DNA of 64,000 nucleotides from Labilithrix luteola (GTDB lineage Bacteria; Myxococcota_A; Polyangia; Polyangiales; Polyangiaceae), in contig NZ_CP012333.1 of the NCBI RefSeq assembly GCF_001263205.1, positions 8,165,501 through 8,229,500 of the forward strand, written 5' to 3'. The first letter of the stretch is position 1; the number at the start of each line of letters is the position of its first letter. Of this stretch, positions 1 through 8,805 are shown in pieces. The notes under the pieces were generated by a model. It was given only the letters and a program-made list of their open reading frames with translations. It did not search any database and was not told the DNA's origin. Made by a program: the position numbers and the translations under genes.

Positions 1-313
1 GCGCCTGGTTGGGCGCCGTGTCGACGGGGTGCACCACGGACGTACTTTTGGGAGCTCGGCTGTCGACGACGACGAGCGCGCTGAACGTGGTCAATCCGAT
101 GACGCTCACGATCGCCGCGAGAGGAACGTAGCGCCGGAACGCGAGACCCTTGGGGCGTGAAGGGCGAGGCGCGAGACCCGGGGGAACATCGAGCGCGCGT
201 AGCACTCGCTCGGCCCCACCCGTGGGATCGGGCGGAACGTCCTCGGCGAGAGACGCGAGGAGCTCGCGCGCTCTCGGACTTCCGCTGTTAAGGAGACGCT
301 CGGGCTGCTTCAT
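1..313 (-). CDS. Membrane-anchored partner of ECF sigma factor (partial, C-terminus outside window)
   Basis: The first 104 residues are visible and begin MKQPERLLNSGS. A soluble N-terminal part of about 65 residues, rich in Leu/Arg/Glu, is followed by one hydrophobic segment (about residues 66-88, YVPLAAIVSVIGLTTF). A Ser/Thr/Pro-rich presumably periplasmic part then runs off the window. The ATG overlaps the stop of the upstream sigma factor gene (ATGA), so the two are translationally coupled. By position and topology it is an anti-sigma-like protein. The same arrangement recurs at 5601-6389. No zinc-binding anti-sigma motif is visible, so the role is inferred from context. Confidence 0.6.
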   Translation of the reverse strand, partial: MKQPERLLNSGSPRARELLASLAEDVPPDPTGGAERVLRALDVPPGLAPRPSRPKGLAFRRYVPLAAIVSVIGLTTFSALVVVDSRAPKSTSVVHPVDTAPNQA

Positions 314-921
314 CGACTGCTCTGCCTTTGGACGGCGCGCTCGAAGAATCGGCGCGCGCGGAAGATGCGGGAGCTCACCGTGCCCTCCGGGAGGTCGAGG
401 GCGGCCGCGACCTCGGCCTTCGTGAGCTGTTCCATTTCGAAGAGAATGAAGACTTCGCGGTACTCGTCGGGCATCGCCTGGAGGATCTGCTGGAGGGCCT
501 CGCGCGCCTCGCTTTGGACGGCTTGCTGTTCCGGGTTGGCGCGTGTGTCGACGGAACCGTCGAGCCCTTCGTCCCCGTCTTCGCGCCGACGGGCATAGCG
601 TCGGCGAACGCGCTTCGAGACGAAGGAGCTCGCACGAAAGAGAAAGCCGGCTTCGGTTCCTCGACGAATGTCATCGAGGCGACGGCTGGTCTCGAGGAAA
701 ACCTCCTGGACCGCGTCGTCGACGTCCGAATACGGCACACCCAATCGGCGAAGCGATCGCCAGACGAAGGAGTACTTGTCTCGAACGAGTTCCGAGAGAC
801 GGGTGTTCCGGTCCAGTTCGAGCTCCGACGAGCGGGCTGCCGACGAGAGGTCGAACTGCAACGCCTGCGCAGGCATGTCGTGAGTCGCCGCTCGTTCCCG
901 ATTGGGTCCCGTTTTCGTCAC
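310..921 (-). CDS. ECF-type RNA polymerase sigma factor
   Basis: A 203-residue sigma-70 family protein. Region 2 is visible at about residues 45-85 (YSFVWRSLRRLGVPYSDVDD, then AVQEVFLE). Region 4 is at about 140-195 and has the helix-turn-helix run TKAEVAAALDLPEGTVSSRI. There is no sigma 1.1 or region 3, as expected for the ECF group. The gene lies 16 bp after the exported protein at 938-1993 and overlaps the membrane partner at 1-313 by 4 nt. It probably directs transcription of its own operon, as many ECF factors do. An in-frame ATG at residue 16 is a possible later start. Confidence 0.88.
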   Translation of the reverse strand: MTKTGPNRERAATHDMPAQALQFDLSSAARSSELELDRNTRLSELVRDKYSFVWRSLRRLGVPYSDVDDAVQEVFLETSRRLDDIRRGTEAGFLFRASSFVSKRVRRRYARRREDGDEGLDGSVDTRANPEQQAVQSEAREALQQILQAMPDEYREVFILFEMEQLTKAEVAAALDLPEGTVSSRIFRARRFFERAVQRQSSR

Positions 922-937
922 CGGCCGGTCGTTTTTT

Positions 938-1993
938 TTACGGACCCACCGTCACGCCGAGCGAAAGGACGCCAAAGACGGGTGGAATCGATTGAACCGG
1001 CTCCTCCACACCGCGGACCCCGAATGCCCTGCGCTGCAGTGGCGCCGCAAGCTCGAGCATGAGTGAGAGTCCGAACGATCGGGAGAGAGCACGATCGACA
1101 CGCGCGAAGCCACCGACGTCTCCCCAGAACGTCGAGTCTCCGGCAGCAGAAGGTAGGTTCCGCGCGCTGACGGCGAGCACACCGGCGTGCGCCACCGGTC
1201 CCGCGCTGAACCGAAAGCGACCGACGTCGAATGCAGGCCCGACATCGACGCGCGCCGCGGCCCACGTGAAGGTGAAGGCGCCATCGAGCACGGCCGCTTC
1301 GCGGTACGTGAGGAGGCCTCCAACGTGGAGAAGCCAGCGAAGACGCGGCTGCGCAGCGAGTACGACGCTCGCGTCGATGGCTCCGCCCGGCGCAAGCGCT
1401 GGCGCTACACCCGTCGCGACGATGCCGCGGAGGCCGACGCCGAAGCGGGGGGGCGAAGATCGTCGCTGGCTCGGGGCGGCCGGCGCCACGCTTTTCGGTC
1501 GGTCGACCGACGGCCGCGCCTGCTGGTCGCTCGCAGCGGTCGCGCTCTTCGGATCCTCCAGCGCGAGCGGAGTCGAGGCTTCGCCGTCGTCATGCGTGAC
1601 AGTCGGCGGGGAGACGAGCGGCGCTTGCTCATCGTCGCTCGGAGTCACGGCGAGGGCGACGAAGACGACGAGCGCTCGGACGACTTCGTCACACGTGGCG
1701 GCCGAGACCTCGCGCACCGAGGACGAGGTGCTGGCCTCGAGCGCTCCGAGATACTGACCCCTCTCGGCGACGATTCGAACCTTGAAATTACGCTGATCGG
1801 CGAGGGCGACATGCCTATCGGCGAGCCGCTCGTGGACCGCCGACGCGAACGCTGCCTCGCTCGCGCACTCGGACGGCGCGGAGTAATCGAGATCGATGCC
1901 GGTGCTGCCCGCCCACGCGTTCGGCGTGCGGGCTGTCATGGCGGCCACTACAACGAACACGCGTGCGACGCCGATCGCCCGCGTCAGCCGCAT
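938..1993 (-). CDS. Exported protein with C-terminal barrel-like region (module copy A)
   Basis: A protein of about 351 residues. I chose the internal ATG at 1993 because it gives a clean signal peptide (MRLTRAIGVARVFVVVAAM, cleavage after NAWAG). The N-terminal domain (to about residue 125) contains a conserved Cys in the run ATCDEVVRALVVFVALAV. A Pro/Ser/Ala linker follows, then alternating hydrophobic strands with Gly turns resembling an outer-membrane barrel. The layout matches the protein at 3986-4975, including the Cys (EDCKEVSSAFTLALSIM). Both genes sit directly upstream of an ECF sigma gene. I do not recognise a named family. A surface or periplasmic sensing role is inference. Confidence 0.6.
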   Translation of the reverse strand: MRLTRAIGVARVFVVVAAMTARTPNAWAGSTGIDLDYSAPSECASEAAFASAVHERLADRHVALADQRNFKVRIVAERGQYLGALEASTSSSVREVSAATCDEVVRALVVFVALAVTPSDDEQAPLVSPPTVTHDDGEASTPLALEDPKSATAASDQQARPSVDRPKSVAPAAPSQRRSSPPRFGVGLRGIVATGVAPALAPGGAIDASVVLAAQPRLRWLLHVGGLLTYREAAVLDGAFTFTWAAARVDVGPAFDVGRFRFSAGPVAHAGVLAVSARNLPSAAGDSTFWGDVGGFARVDRALSRSFGLSLMLELAAPLQRRAFGVRGVEEPVQSIPPVFGVLSLGVTVGP

Positions 1994-2117
1994 TCCAAGA
2001 TTATCGCATGGCGATCGGAAAGCGCGCTCATGCAATGCCGGTTGAGCATGGACGATATGCCCATGAGCTCAGGCACTCGCGCACGGTCGCGGTTCGAACG
2101 CTGGGGCTAGCCGTGCA

Positions 2118-2564
2118 TCAGTTCGCGCAGGGACAGCAATAGAAGAGCCTGCCGGAGGGCGTCGGCATCGGGATGACCGTGCACCCGAGTGCGGGAGCCG
2201 GCGGCGGCGGATTCGAACCCGGCGAAGAGGCGCACGTCAGGGCGAAGTCGCTCGGGGCGCACAGCGCATGGCATTTTGCGACTTCGCCGTCCGGCGTCGT
2301 GATCGTTCCATCGGCGGCGTTGACGACCGAACCGCTCGGCACCTCGCAGCCTTGGAAGCCCGGCTTCGGCGTACAGGTACCGAGCACGGGCTCTGCCGAC
2401 GCGGAAGGAAGACCCTTCGGCAAGTTGCACGCGGAGATCGGTTGCCTCTGTTCTTTGGCTGGCGCATCCGAATCGCTGCTCGAACACGCGACAGCCACCA
2501 GACTCGAGGCGACGACGACCGAAGTCGAGAGGCCGCGGAGGAGCTTCTGCTTGGTCTCAATCAT
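2118..2564 (-). CDS. Small Cys-rich lipoprotein
   Basis: A 148-residue protein. A lipoprotein signal peptide has a hydrophobic stretch LSTSVVVASSLVAVAC ending in a lipobox Cys near residue 27, followed by a Ser/Asp-rich linker. The mature part carries about ten cysteines, including GCEVPSG, KCHALCAPS and a terminal YCCPCAN. This suggests disulfide bonding in the periplasm or at the surface. It has no near neighbour on the same strand and is flanked by gaps of 124 bp and 211 bp. No family is recognised. Confidence 0.62.
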   Translation of the reverse strand: MIETKQKLLRGLSTSVVVASSLVAVACSSSDSDAPAKEQRQPISACNLPKGLPSASAEPVLGTCTPKPGFQGCEVPSGSVVNAADGTITTPDGEVAKCHALCAPSDFALTCASSPGSNPPPPAPALGCTVIPMPTPSGRLFYCCPCAN

Positions 2565-2775
2565 CGTCGAACCTCTTCACGATCCCCCGGGGGGCTTTGT
2601 CGTCGCACCGCTCTTCGCCGTGCGGAGCGCATGACACAAGGCGCTCCGCGGCGAGTGGAAGAGCAAGTGGCGTTCCACCACAAAACCCCGATGGAATGTG
2701 GGACCCGGACGACGCGACGGGAGCTTCCGGCACCGCGTGGCGCGGGGGCGGGGCACGCTGCGGATGCCGCGCCGA

Positions 2776-3651
2776 TCAGCCTGCCTTCTGGATCCTGTCC
2801 TGCGTCTTCGTGTCGAAATCGCTCGCGTCGTGCCGCTCGTGGAGTTGTTCGGAGGGATCGCCGAACGAGCGATTGACCATCCGGCCCCGCTTCACGGCGG
2901 GTCGCTGGGCGATCGCGTCGGTCCATCGCTGCACGTTCTTGTACTCCTGCACCGAGAGGAACTCGCCGGCGTCGTAGACGCGCCCTTGCGCGAGCGCGCC
3001 GTACCACGGCCACACGGCCATGTCGGCGATCGTGTATTCGCTTCCAGCGAGGTACTCGGTCTCCGCGAGGCGACGATCGAGAACGTCGAGCTGCCGCTTC
3101 GTCTCCATCGCGAACCGGTTGATGGCGTATTCGATCTTCATGGGGGCATACGCGTAGAAGTGACCGAATCCACCACCGAGGTACGGTGCGCTGCCCATTT
3201 GCCAGAAGAGCCACGACAGGCACTCCGTGCGCGCCGCGAGGTCCTTGGGCAAGAACGCGCCGAACTTCTCGGCGAGGTACAGCAGAATGGCGCCCGACTC
3301 GAAGACGCGAATCGGTGACGGGCCGCTGCGATCCAGGAGTGCCGGGATCTTCGAGTTCGGATTCACGCCCACGAAGCCGCTGCCGAACTGGTCTCCATCG
3401 CCAATCTTGATGAGCCACGCGTCGTACTCAGCGCCGGTGTGACCGAGCGCGAGCAGCTCCTCGAGCATGATCGTGACTTTGACGCCGTTCGGCGTCGCGA
3501 GCGAGTAGAGCTGGAGCGGATGGCGTCCGACCGGGAGTTCCTTTTCGTGCGTTGGTCCCGCCACGGGGCGATTGATGCTGGCGAAGGTCCCGCCGCTAGC
3601 CTTGTCCCAGGTCCAAACTTTCGGAGGCGTGTACGTGGGCTGGTCGCTCAT
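2776..3651 (-). CDS. yghU: YghU-type glutathione S-transferase
   Basis: A 291-residue thioredoxin-fold glutathione transferase. The N-terminal extension MSDQPTYTPPKVW followed by INRPVAGPT is characteristic of YghU, a Nu-class enzyme with disulfide-bond reductase activity on glutathione adducts. The thioredoxin-like domain starts at LQLYSLATPNGVKVTIMLEE and keeps the cis-Pro region NPNSKIPALLD and the glutathione-binding FESGAILLYLAEK. The all-alpha domain carries YTIADMAVWPWYG. I used the internal ATG at 3651 rather than an earlier one, because family members begin here. A perfect 16-bp inverted repeat lies 39 bp upstream of this start. Confidence 0.9.
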   Translation of the reverse strand: MSDQPTYTPPKVWTWDKASGGTFASINRPVAGPTHEKELPVGRHPLQLYSLATPNGVKVTIMLEELLALGHTGAEYDAWLIKIGDGDQFGSGFVGVNPNSKIPALLDRSGPSPIRVFESGAILLYLAEKFGAFLPKDLAARTECLSWLFWQMGSAPYLGGGFGHFYAYAPMKIEYAINRFAMETKRQLDVLDRRLAETEYLAGSEYTIADMAVWPWYGALAQGRVYDAGEFLSVQEYKNVQRWTDAIAQRPAVKRGRMVNRSFGDPSEQLHERHDASDFDTKTQDRIQKAG

Positions 3652-3689
3652 GAAAGTGAAGCCTACTGCGGCGACCGCTTGCACGGACG

Positions 3690-3732
3690 GAGAATTTCGG
3701 GGCCCACGATGGGCGAGGGCCCCGAAATTCTC
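3690..3732. repeat. Perfect 16-bp inverted repeat upstream of yghU
   Basis: Arms gagaatttcggggccc (3690-3705) and gggccccgaaattctc (3717-3732) are exact reverse complements around an 11-nt loop. The site lies in the 334-bp divergent gap (3652-3985) between yghU and the exported protein at 3986. No T-run follows on either strand, so it does not look like an intrinsic terminator. It could be an operator or a 5' leader hairpin of yghU. I see no other clear element in this gap. Confidence 0.6.
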
Positions 3733-3985
3733 GGCCCTCGGCGCGAGTCTGTCGCGAGCTCCGTTTGATGGTTCAATCAGCGCAACCGAGTTGCGCTGTC
3801 GTCACGAACGCTGCGCTAGGCGAGCAAGCTCGGACTGGCCGCGTTTGGCCGTTTCATTCGACGGCGGCGCTCGATCGGTCGACCTCGTCCTTGCCGCCAT
3901 TTCGCGCACGAGCCAGACGACGTCGGACGCGCGACGACGCGCATTTCTCCGGATGGTGGCGCGCTCTGGTAGCCTGGCAACGTCG

Positions 3986-4975
3986 ATGTGGTGGCGCGTT
4001 GGTGTCGGATTGGCTCTTGCGTGCGCGATGATCGCGACGACGAGCGAAGCCTCCGCCGAGGATGCGCAGGCGTACGACGGCAAAGTCTTCCTCGATTGGT
4101 CGGAAGACGCCGAGGCCGCGCGGTGCATCGCGCGCGATCGGATCGTGAGCGAGGTCGAAGCGACCCTCGGTCGTCAGGTCTTTGCTCCGAAGGCGGCCGC
4201 CGATCGCGTGCTTCGCGTCGACGTCGGAGCAACGCCGCCGCCCGGGCGCTTCACGGCGCAGATGCTTCTCTTGTCGGCGACGGGGCTCTCGCTCGGCGCA
4301 CGTGAGCTGTCGGTCGAATCGGAAGACTGCAAAGAGGTGTCGTCCGCGTTCACGCTCGCTCTCTCGATCATGGCTGACCTGCCACGCACCACCGAAGAGC
4401 AGGCCGCCGCGCGGAGCGGAACGCCGGTGTCACCGCCTCGACCCACCTGGCACGGCACGCTCGGCTTGGGAGCGCTCGGGGCCCTCGATTCGAACGGCGA
4501 CCTGGCCCCGGGCGTGCAGCTTGGACTCGTCGTTCGCCCGCCGCGATTCCTTCCGTTCGGCGTCTTCGTCTCCGGCGTGCCTCGCTCGAGCTCGACGCCA
4601 CGAGGGATGGGCTACACGCTCTTGAATACGACCGTTGCAGCGACGTTGTGCGCTCCCCCCGCGTCGTTCGGGCGTGCGGACCGGTTCGCGTGGTTGAGCT
4701 GCGCGGGACCCGACGTCACGCTCTACCTCGGCTGGGGCGCCGGCTTTACGGAGAGTCGCGCAGGGCTATCTTCCACGGTCGGTGGGACCCTCCAAACGTA
4801 TCTCTCGTACTCCTTCGCCCACATGTGGCGCGCCTTTCTGGGCACCGGGGCCTCGGCCACTCCCCAGCGCGTCTCGCTCGCTTTCTCCGAGGGGCGAGAC
4901 GAAGCAAAATCGGTCTATCGAACCCCGTTTTTGACGGCGTTTGTTTCAATCGGTGTGGCAGGAGACATTTTTTAG
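3986..4975 (+). CDS. Exported protein with C-terminal barrel-like region (module copy B)
   Basis: A 329-residue protein. The ATG at 3986 gives a signal peptide (MWWRVGVGLALACAMIA, cleavage after SEASA). Another in-frame ATG at 3953 would add 11 residues. Neither has a good ribosome binding site. An N-terminal domain of about 120 residues has the conserved Cys in EDCKEVSSAFTLALSIM. A proline linker follows, then Gly-rich alternating strands ending in VSIGVAGDIF, a barrel-like C-terminus with terminal Phe. It parallels the protein at 938-1993 in layout and position, 26 bp before an ECF sigma gene. Function unknown. Confidence 0.6.
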   Translation: MWWRVGVGLALACAMIATTSEASAEDAQAYDGKVFLDWSEDAEAARCIARDRIVSEVEATLGRQVFAPKAAADRVLRVDVGATPPPGRFTAQMLLLSATGLSLGARELSVESEDCKEVSSAFTLALSIMADLPRTTEEQAAARSGTPVSPPRPTWHGTLGLGALGALDSNGDLAPGVQLGLVVRPPRFLPFGVFVSGVPRSSSTPRGMGYTLLNTTVAATLCAPPASFGRADRFAWLSCAGPDVTLYLGWGAGFTESRAGLSSTVGGTLQTYLSYSFAHMWRAFLGTGASATPQRVSLAFSEGRDEAKSVYRTPFLTAFVSIGVAGDIF

Positions 4976-5001
4976 GAACCTGAAAGCGACGCTTCCATTA
5001 C

Positions 5002-5604
5002 GTGGATGTGACGTCGCTCGCAGATTCCGCGGAGCTCGAGCTTCGTCGCCTGGAAGCGTTTCGACTCGAACGAGAGCGCCTCGAATGCGAGGGCGCGAGG
5101 TCCATTCCCATGACCCCGCGTGAGCTGTTCGAGACGTACGCGGCGTTCGTCTGGCGAACGCTCCGCTACCAATCGGTGGCCGAGCGCGATCTCGACGACG
5201 TCAGCCAGGAAGTCTTCGTCATCGTGTTCCGCAAGCTCCCGGAGTTCGAGCCCCACGGCTCGCTGCGCGCCTGGATCTACGGAATCTGCATTCGCGTGGC
5301 TCGCGATTACCGCAACCGCGCGCACAAGCGTCACGAAGTCCTCTACGACGACGTGAGCGAACACGCGGGAGGCGTCTCGAACGCCGAGATCGAGCGGCTC
5401 GCCGCACAGAAGCAACTGCACCAGATGCTGCAGCGGCTCGACGAAGAGAAGCGGGCCGTCCTCGTTCTGCACGAGCTCGAGGGCCTTCCGATGAACGAAG
5501 TGGCCGAGCTCGTCCAGTGCCCCGTGAAGACCGCGTACTCGAGACTCGCAGCTGCGAGAAAGCAAATGCTCACCATGCTCACCAAAGCGGAAGGCTCGCG
5601 ATGA
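5002..5604 (+). CDS. ECF-type RNA polymerase sigma factor
   Basis: A 200-residue sigma-70 family protein. Region 2 is LFETYAAFVWRTLRYQSVAE then DLDDVSQEVFVIVFRKLPEF, with the region 2.3/2.4 run LRAWIYGICIRVARDYRNR. Region 4 (about 140-195) has the helix-turn-helix PMNEVAELVQCPVKTAYSRL. The reading frame opens with GTG at 5002. ATG at 5110, just before the conserved core, is the alternative start. It heads a coupled operon: its stop overlaps the next ATG (ATGA), and four more lipoprotein genes follow in the same way. It is a second, divergent copy of the sigma at 310-921. Confidence 0.88.
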   Translation: MDVTSLADSAELELRRLEAFRLERERLECEGARSIPMTPRELFETYAAFVWRTLRYQSVAERDLDDVSQEVFVIVFRKLPEFEPHGSLRAWIYGICIRVARDYRNRAHKRHEVLYDDVSEHAGGVSNAEIERLAAQKQLHQMLQRLDEEKRAVLVLHELEGLPMNEVAELVQCPVKTAYSRLAAARKQMLTMLTKAEGSR

Positions 5605-6389
5605 AGCCGTCCGATCCGGAACGCGCGCTCGAAGCGCTCTTTCGTGCGGGTCGAGGCGATCCGACGACCACCGATCTCGCGCGTCTCGAGAGTCGCCTGT
5701 CCCCCTATCTGGTCGCGCCGCCCGCACGCAAATCGAGTGGCATCGGCAGTACAGCGCTCAAATCGATCATCCTGCTCGTCGGCTTCAGCGTGTTCTCGCC
5801 GTCTCAGGTCTACGAGGGGCCCGCGCTCCCGACGATGGTGGCGGCTTCCGCGGTGACTGCGCCCGACGTGCCGTCCGCTGGCGATCGTCTTCGTGAAGCA
5901 CCGGTGCCCAGCACCGAGGCGTCAATCTCGGTGACGGACCTGCCGAACGCGCGAGCCGTGCCCACGCTCAAAGCGACGACGGCACCTGCCAAGGCGAGCG
6001 AGATCGGGAGCTTCGGAGGGGGCGTCGTGGGGACGCCCGATACCTCGCGCGCGGCAAACGCGCTTAGCGAGGGCGCCGGTGCGCCTCAGGCGCCCGAGGA
6101 GTCCGAAGCGAGCTTTCTGCGCCGCGCCCAGACCACGCTCAACGCCGACCCCGCGAGTGCCCTCGCGATGCTTCGCGAACATCCCACGCGCTTCCCGCGC
6201 GGCATTCTCGTCCAGGAGCGCGACGTCATGATCATCGATTCGCTCGTGCGCCTGGGGCGCATGGATGAAGCGCGCGCGCGCGCCAGGACCTTCACCGCCA
6301 CGTATCCGAGCTCGGCCCACGCGAGTCGTATCAACAGCATCGTGAGCAACGTGAGCAACGTGAGCAACGCGAAAGAGAGAACCCCGTGA
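5601..6389 (+). CDS. Membrane-anchored sigma partner with C-terminal TPR-like region
   Basis: 262 residues. The start overlaps the sigma stop (ATGA). A short cytoplasmic N-terminus (MKPSDPERALEALF) precedes one transmembrane segment near residues 52-72 (STALKSIILLVGFSVF). A long Ala/Pro/Thr-rich linker leads to a helical C-terminal part from about residue 170 (SFLRRAQTTLNADPASALAM). That part reads as TPR-like repeats, ending in tandem VSNVSN repeats. Topology and position suggest an anti-sigma-like signalling protein with a periplasmic protein-interaction domain. This is inference. The gene at 1-313 occupies the same slot in the other module. Confidence 0.62.
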   Translation: MKPSDPERALEALFRAGRGDPTTTDLARLESRLSPYLVAPPARKSSGIGSTALKSIILLVGFSVFSPSQVYEGPALPTMVAASAVTAPDVPSAGDRLREAPVPSTEASISVTDLPNARAVPTLKATTAPAKASEIGSFGGGVVGTPDTSRAANALSEGAGAPQAPEESEASFLRRAQTTLNADPASALAMLREHPTRFPRGILVQERDVMIIDSLVRLGRMDEARARARTFTATYPSSAHASRINSIVSNVSNVSNAKERTP

Positions 6390-7621
6390 GACGAGCAGCC
6401 GTCGACCGCGCGTCGCGCCTTGCACTTCCTCTAGTGGCGAGCGCCATCGTCCTCCTCGCGGGGCTCCCGAGCTGTGCGAAGGCGATCGACATCGGTCATC
6501 AAGACGACGACGCAGGGCTTGCCATCGAAGCTGGGCCCGTGTTCGTGGCGCCGTCGGACGGTGCCGCGAGCGACGCACCGGACCTCGACGCCGGTGACGA
6601 CGTGCTCATGTGCGCGGCGACCGATTGCCCAGCGGGGTGGATGACGTGTCTCGGATCCGACGGCACGATCCCGGCCTACAAGTGCGCGACCAAGGTCACG
6701 TCCGACCCGTACAACTGCGGTGGTTGCGGCGTGCAGTGCAGCCGCGGCGCGTCCGCCTTCCACATGATGCCGGTGTGCGTCGACGGCGAGTGCGCCGTCA
6801 CGTGCTCCTTGGGCTCCGCCGACTGCAACGGGATCCCCGACGACGGGTGCGAATCCGATCCACGAACGGATCCGAACAACTGCGGTGGGTGCGGGAACAA
6901 GTGTCCCGCCGGCGTGGAGTGCCTCGACGGACGGTGCGGCTGCCCCGACGGCTACACGAACTGCGGTGGCAGCTGCGTCGATCTCTCGTCCGACGACTCC
7001 AACTGCGGTCAGTGTCAACTCGATTGCAAGTCGAACCAGCCTGCGGACGCCGAGGCGCCTCCTCCGCACATGTACTACGGCTGCAAGGCCGGCCAGTGTC
7101 AGGACCTTCGCTGCTTCCAAGACACCGGACAAATGTGGACGGACTGCAACAACAGCATTCGTCCCGACGGCTGCGAGGTGAACGTTGCGCAGCCTGATCT
7201 GAAGAACTGCGGCGCCTGCGGAAACGAATGCGCGCAGGGCGAGAAGTGCTTCTCGCTCTCGGCGACCGGCTTGGCTTGCCAGTGCCGCAACGGCACGACG
7301 TACTGTCCGGGGGTCTTGTTCGTGAGCACGGAGACGTGCGCCGACCTCGACAACGATCCGAACAACTGCGGCTCGTGCGGGTACAAGTGCCCCGGCATAC
7401 TCAACGGTTCCCCGGCTTGCTCGCACGGTCGCTGCACCGTCAAATGCAACGAGGGCATGGCCGATTGTGATGGCCGGGCCGACAACGGATGCGAGGCTTC
7501 GCTGAAGTTCGATGCGCGCAACTGCGGTTCGTGCGGGAACCTCTGCGACGTCGGTTCGGGCCAGCCGTGCGTCGACGGCATTTGCCCCATGCAGGCGTGC
7601 GACGCCGGGGTGACGAAATGA
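6386..7621 (+). CDS. Cys-rich repeat lipoprotein
   Basis: A 411-residue lipoprotein with a GTG start that overlaps the previous stop. The signal peptide ends in a lipobox (LLAGLPSC). After an Asp/Ala linker there are about seven repeats of roughly 45 residues built on a DxxNCGxCGxxC core, for example NNCGGCGNKC, KNCGACGNEC, NNCGSCGYKC and RNCGSCGNLC. Such repeats are common in myxobacterial surface lipoproteins and, as I recall, are often misannotated as tryptophan synthase alpha chain. Nothing enzymatic is visible. A disulfide-stabilised surface protein is the likely role. Confidence 0.78.
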   Translation: MRRAAVDRASRLALPLVASAIVLLAGLPSCAKAIDIGHQDDDAGLAIEAGPVFVAPSDGAASDAPDLDAGDDVLMCAATDCPAGWMTCLGSDGTIPAYKCATKVTSDPYNCGGCGVQCSRGASAFHMMPVCVDGECAVTCSLGSADCNGIPDDGCESDPRTDPNNCGGCGNKCPAGVECLDGRCGCPDGYTNCGGSCVDLSSDDSNCGQCQLDCKSNQPADAEAPPPHMYYGCKAGQCQDLRCFQDTGQMWTDCNNSIRPDGCEVNVAQPDLKNCGACGNECAQGEKCFSLSATGLACQCRNGTTYCPGVLFVSTETCADLDNDPNNCGSCGYKCPGILNGSPACSHGRCTVKCNEGMADCDGRADNGCEASLKFDARNCGSCGNLCDVGSGQPCVDGICPMQACDAGVTK

Positions 7622-8805
7622 ACGGGCGAATTTTCGTAGTGCTTGGCGGCTTGTCGACGGCGTGCGCGCTGAACGCGCTCGCGGCGTGCGCCAACAACGA
7701 TGCCGGCGCGAGCGATACAGCCCCGGCGGATGTCCACACCGTTCCCGTCCCGACGCCGGACGCCGGAGCCGACGTTGCGATCGCGGACGCGTCGCCGTGC
7801 GCGGATTCGAGCTCCGACGCGTGCGTGACGACGCTCGATTGCGCGACGGTGGACTTCTGCTCGTCGCCATTCCCGGCGGCCCGCGTGATCTCGCTGAACT
7901 CGATCTGGGGAAGCGCCGCCGACGACGTCTGGGCGGTCGGCACCCACGGCGCGATCTTCCACAGCGATGGCGGCCCGTTCGTTGCCCTCGCGTCCGGCAC
8001 GAGTGACGTCTACTTCTCCGTGTGGGGCACCGGGCGCGAGGACGTCTGGACCGTGAATGCCAAGGTGCCGCTGCACTCCACCGGCTTCCAGAACGGTAGC
8101 GCCACCTTCACGCCACAGCCTGGTTCGAGCTGGGTGGCGAGCGGCGCCTCGTCCGGACGCATCTGGGGAGGTGTCAGCACGTCGGCGTCGAACGTCTGGC
8201 TCGTCGGCGACCCCTCGTCGCGATTCGGAGCGTCCAGCAGTTTCTGGCGACTCGGAGCGGACGCCGATGGCGGCGCCGCGTGGAAGGCCGGCAACATCTG
8301 TCCTCCGGATCAGTTCTACTGCAGTGGCTCAGCGCGAAGCCTGTGGGGAACCGACGAGGCAAACGTGTGGGCCGTGGGCAACGCTGGCTACGGCTATCGC
8401 GTCGACGACGCGGCGGCAGGGCACTGGAAACAACTCGATACCAAGACGTCCGCGGACTTGCGCGGCGTTTGGGGGAGCAGTCCGAACGACGTGTGGGCCG
8501 TCGGCTCACGAGGGACGATCATCCACTCGACAGGCAACGACGTTTGGAAGGTCGTCGAATCGCCAACGTCACGAACACTGCGCGCGATCTGGGGAAGCGG
8601 GCCGAGCGACGTGTGGGCCGTCGGCGATGCCGGCACGGTCGTGCACTACGATGGCCAGAGCTGGGCGGCCGGAACGATCGGCCTCACGCCGAGCGACGCT
8701 CCGAGCGACCTCCTGGGCATCTGGGGTAGCGGTCCCGACGACGTGTGGATCGTTGGTGACGGCTTGATTCTGCATCGCACGGCGATGAGCCGGAGGCATT
8801 CATGA
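7618..8805 (+). CDS. WG-repeat (propeller-like) lipoprotein
   Basis: 395 residues, ATG overlapping the previous stop by 4 nt. The signal peptide has a lipobox near residue 24 (LNALAAC). The mature protein carries repeated blades with a core of IWGSxxxDVWAVG, for example SIWGSAADDVWAVG, VWGSSPNDVWAVGSRG, IWGSGPSDVWAVGDAG and IWGSGPDDVWIVGDG, each followed by a short 'H.dG..W' type strand. This is the pattern of secreted beta-propeller proteins of the BNR/YCF48-like type. The substrate is unknown. It is a paralogue of the next gene in the operon. Confidence 0.75.
   Translation: MNGRIFVVLGGLSTACALNALAACANNDAGASDTAPADVHTVPVPTPDAGADVAIADASPCADSSSDACVTTLDCATVDFCSSPFPAARVISLNSIWGSAADDVWAVGTHGAIFHSDGGPFVALASGTSDVYFSVWGTGREDVWTVNAKVPLHSTGFQNGSATFTPQPGSSWVASGASSGRIWGGVSTSASNVWLVGDPSSRFGASSSFWRLGADADGGAAWKAGNICPPDQFYCSGSARSLWGTDEANVWAVGNAGYGYRVDDAAAGHWKQLDTKTSADLRGVWGSSPNDVWAVGSRGTIIHSTGNDVWKVVESPTSRTLRAIWGSGPSDVWAVGDAGTVVHYDGQSWAAGTIGLTPSDAPSDLLGIWGSGPDDVWIVGDGLILHRTAMSRRHS

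Noticed and set aside
2085..2110. A GGTTCGAA segment resembling a tRNA T-loop
   Set aside because: No acceptor stem or anticodon arm can be folded around it.
2580..2600. C/G palindrome (cccccggggg) near the small lipoprotein gene as a regulatory site
   Set aside because: Simple low-complexity palindrome, expected at this GC content, with no supporting context.
6386..7621. Tryptophan synthase alpha chain, a label often given to this repeat family
   Set aside because: The protein is a Cys-rich repeat lipoprotein with no TIM-barrel or TrpA motif.
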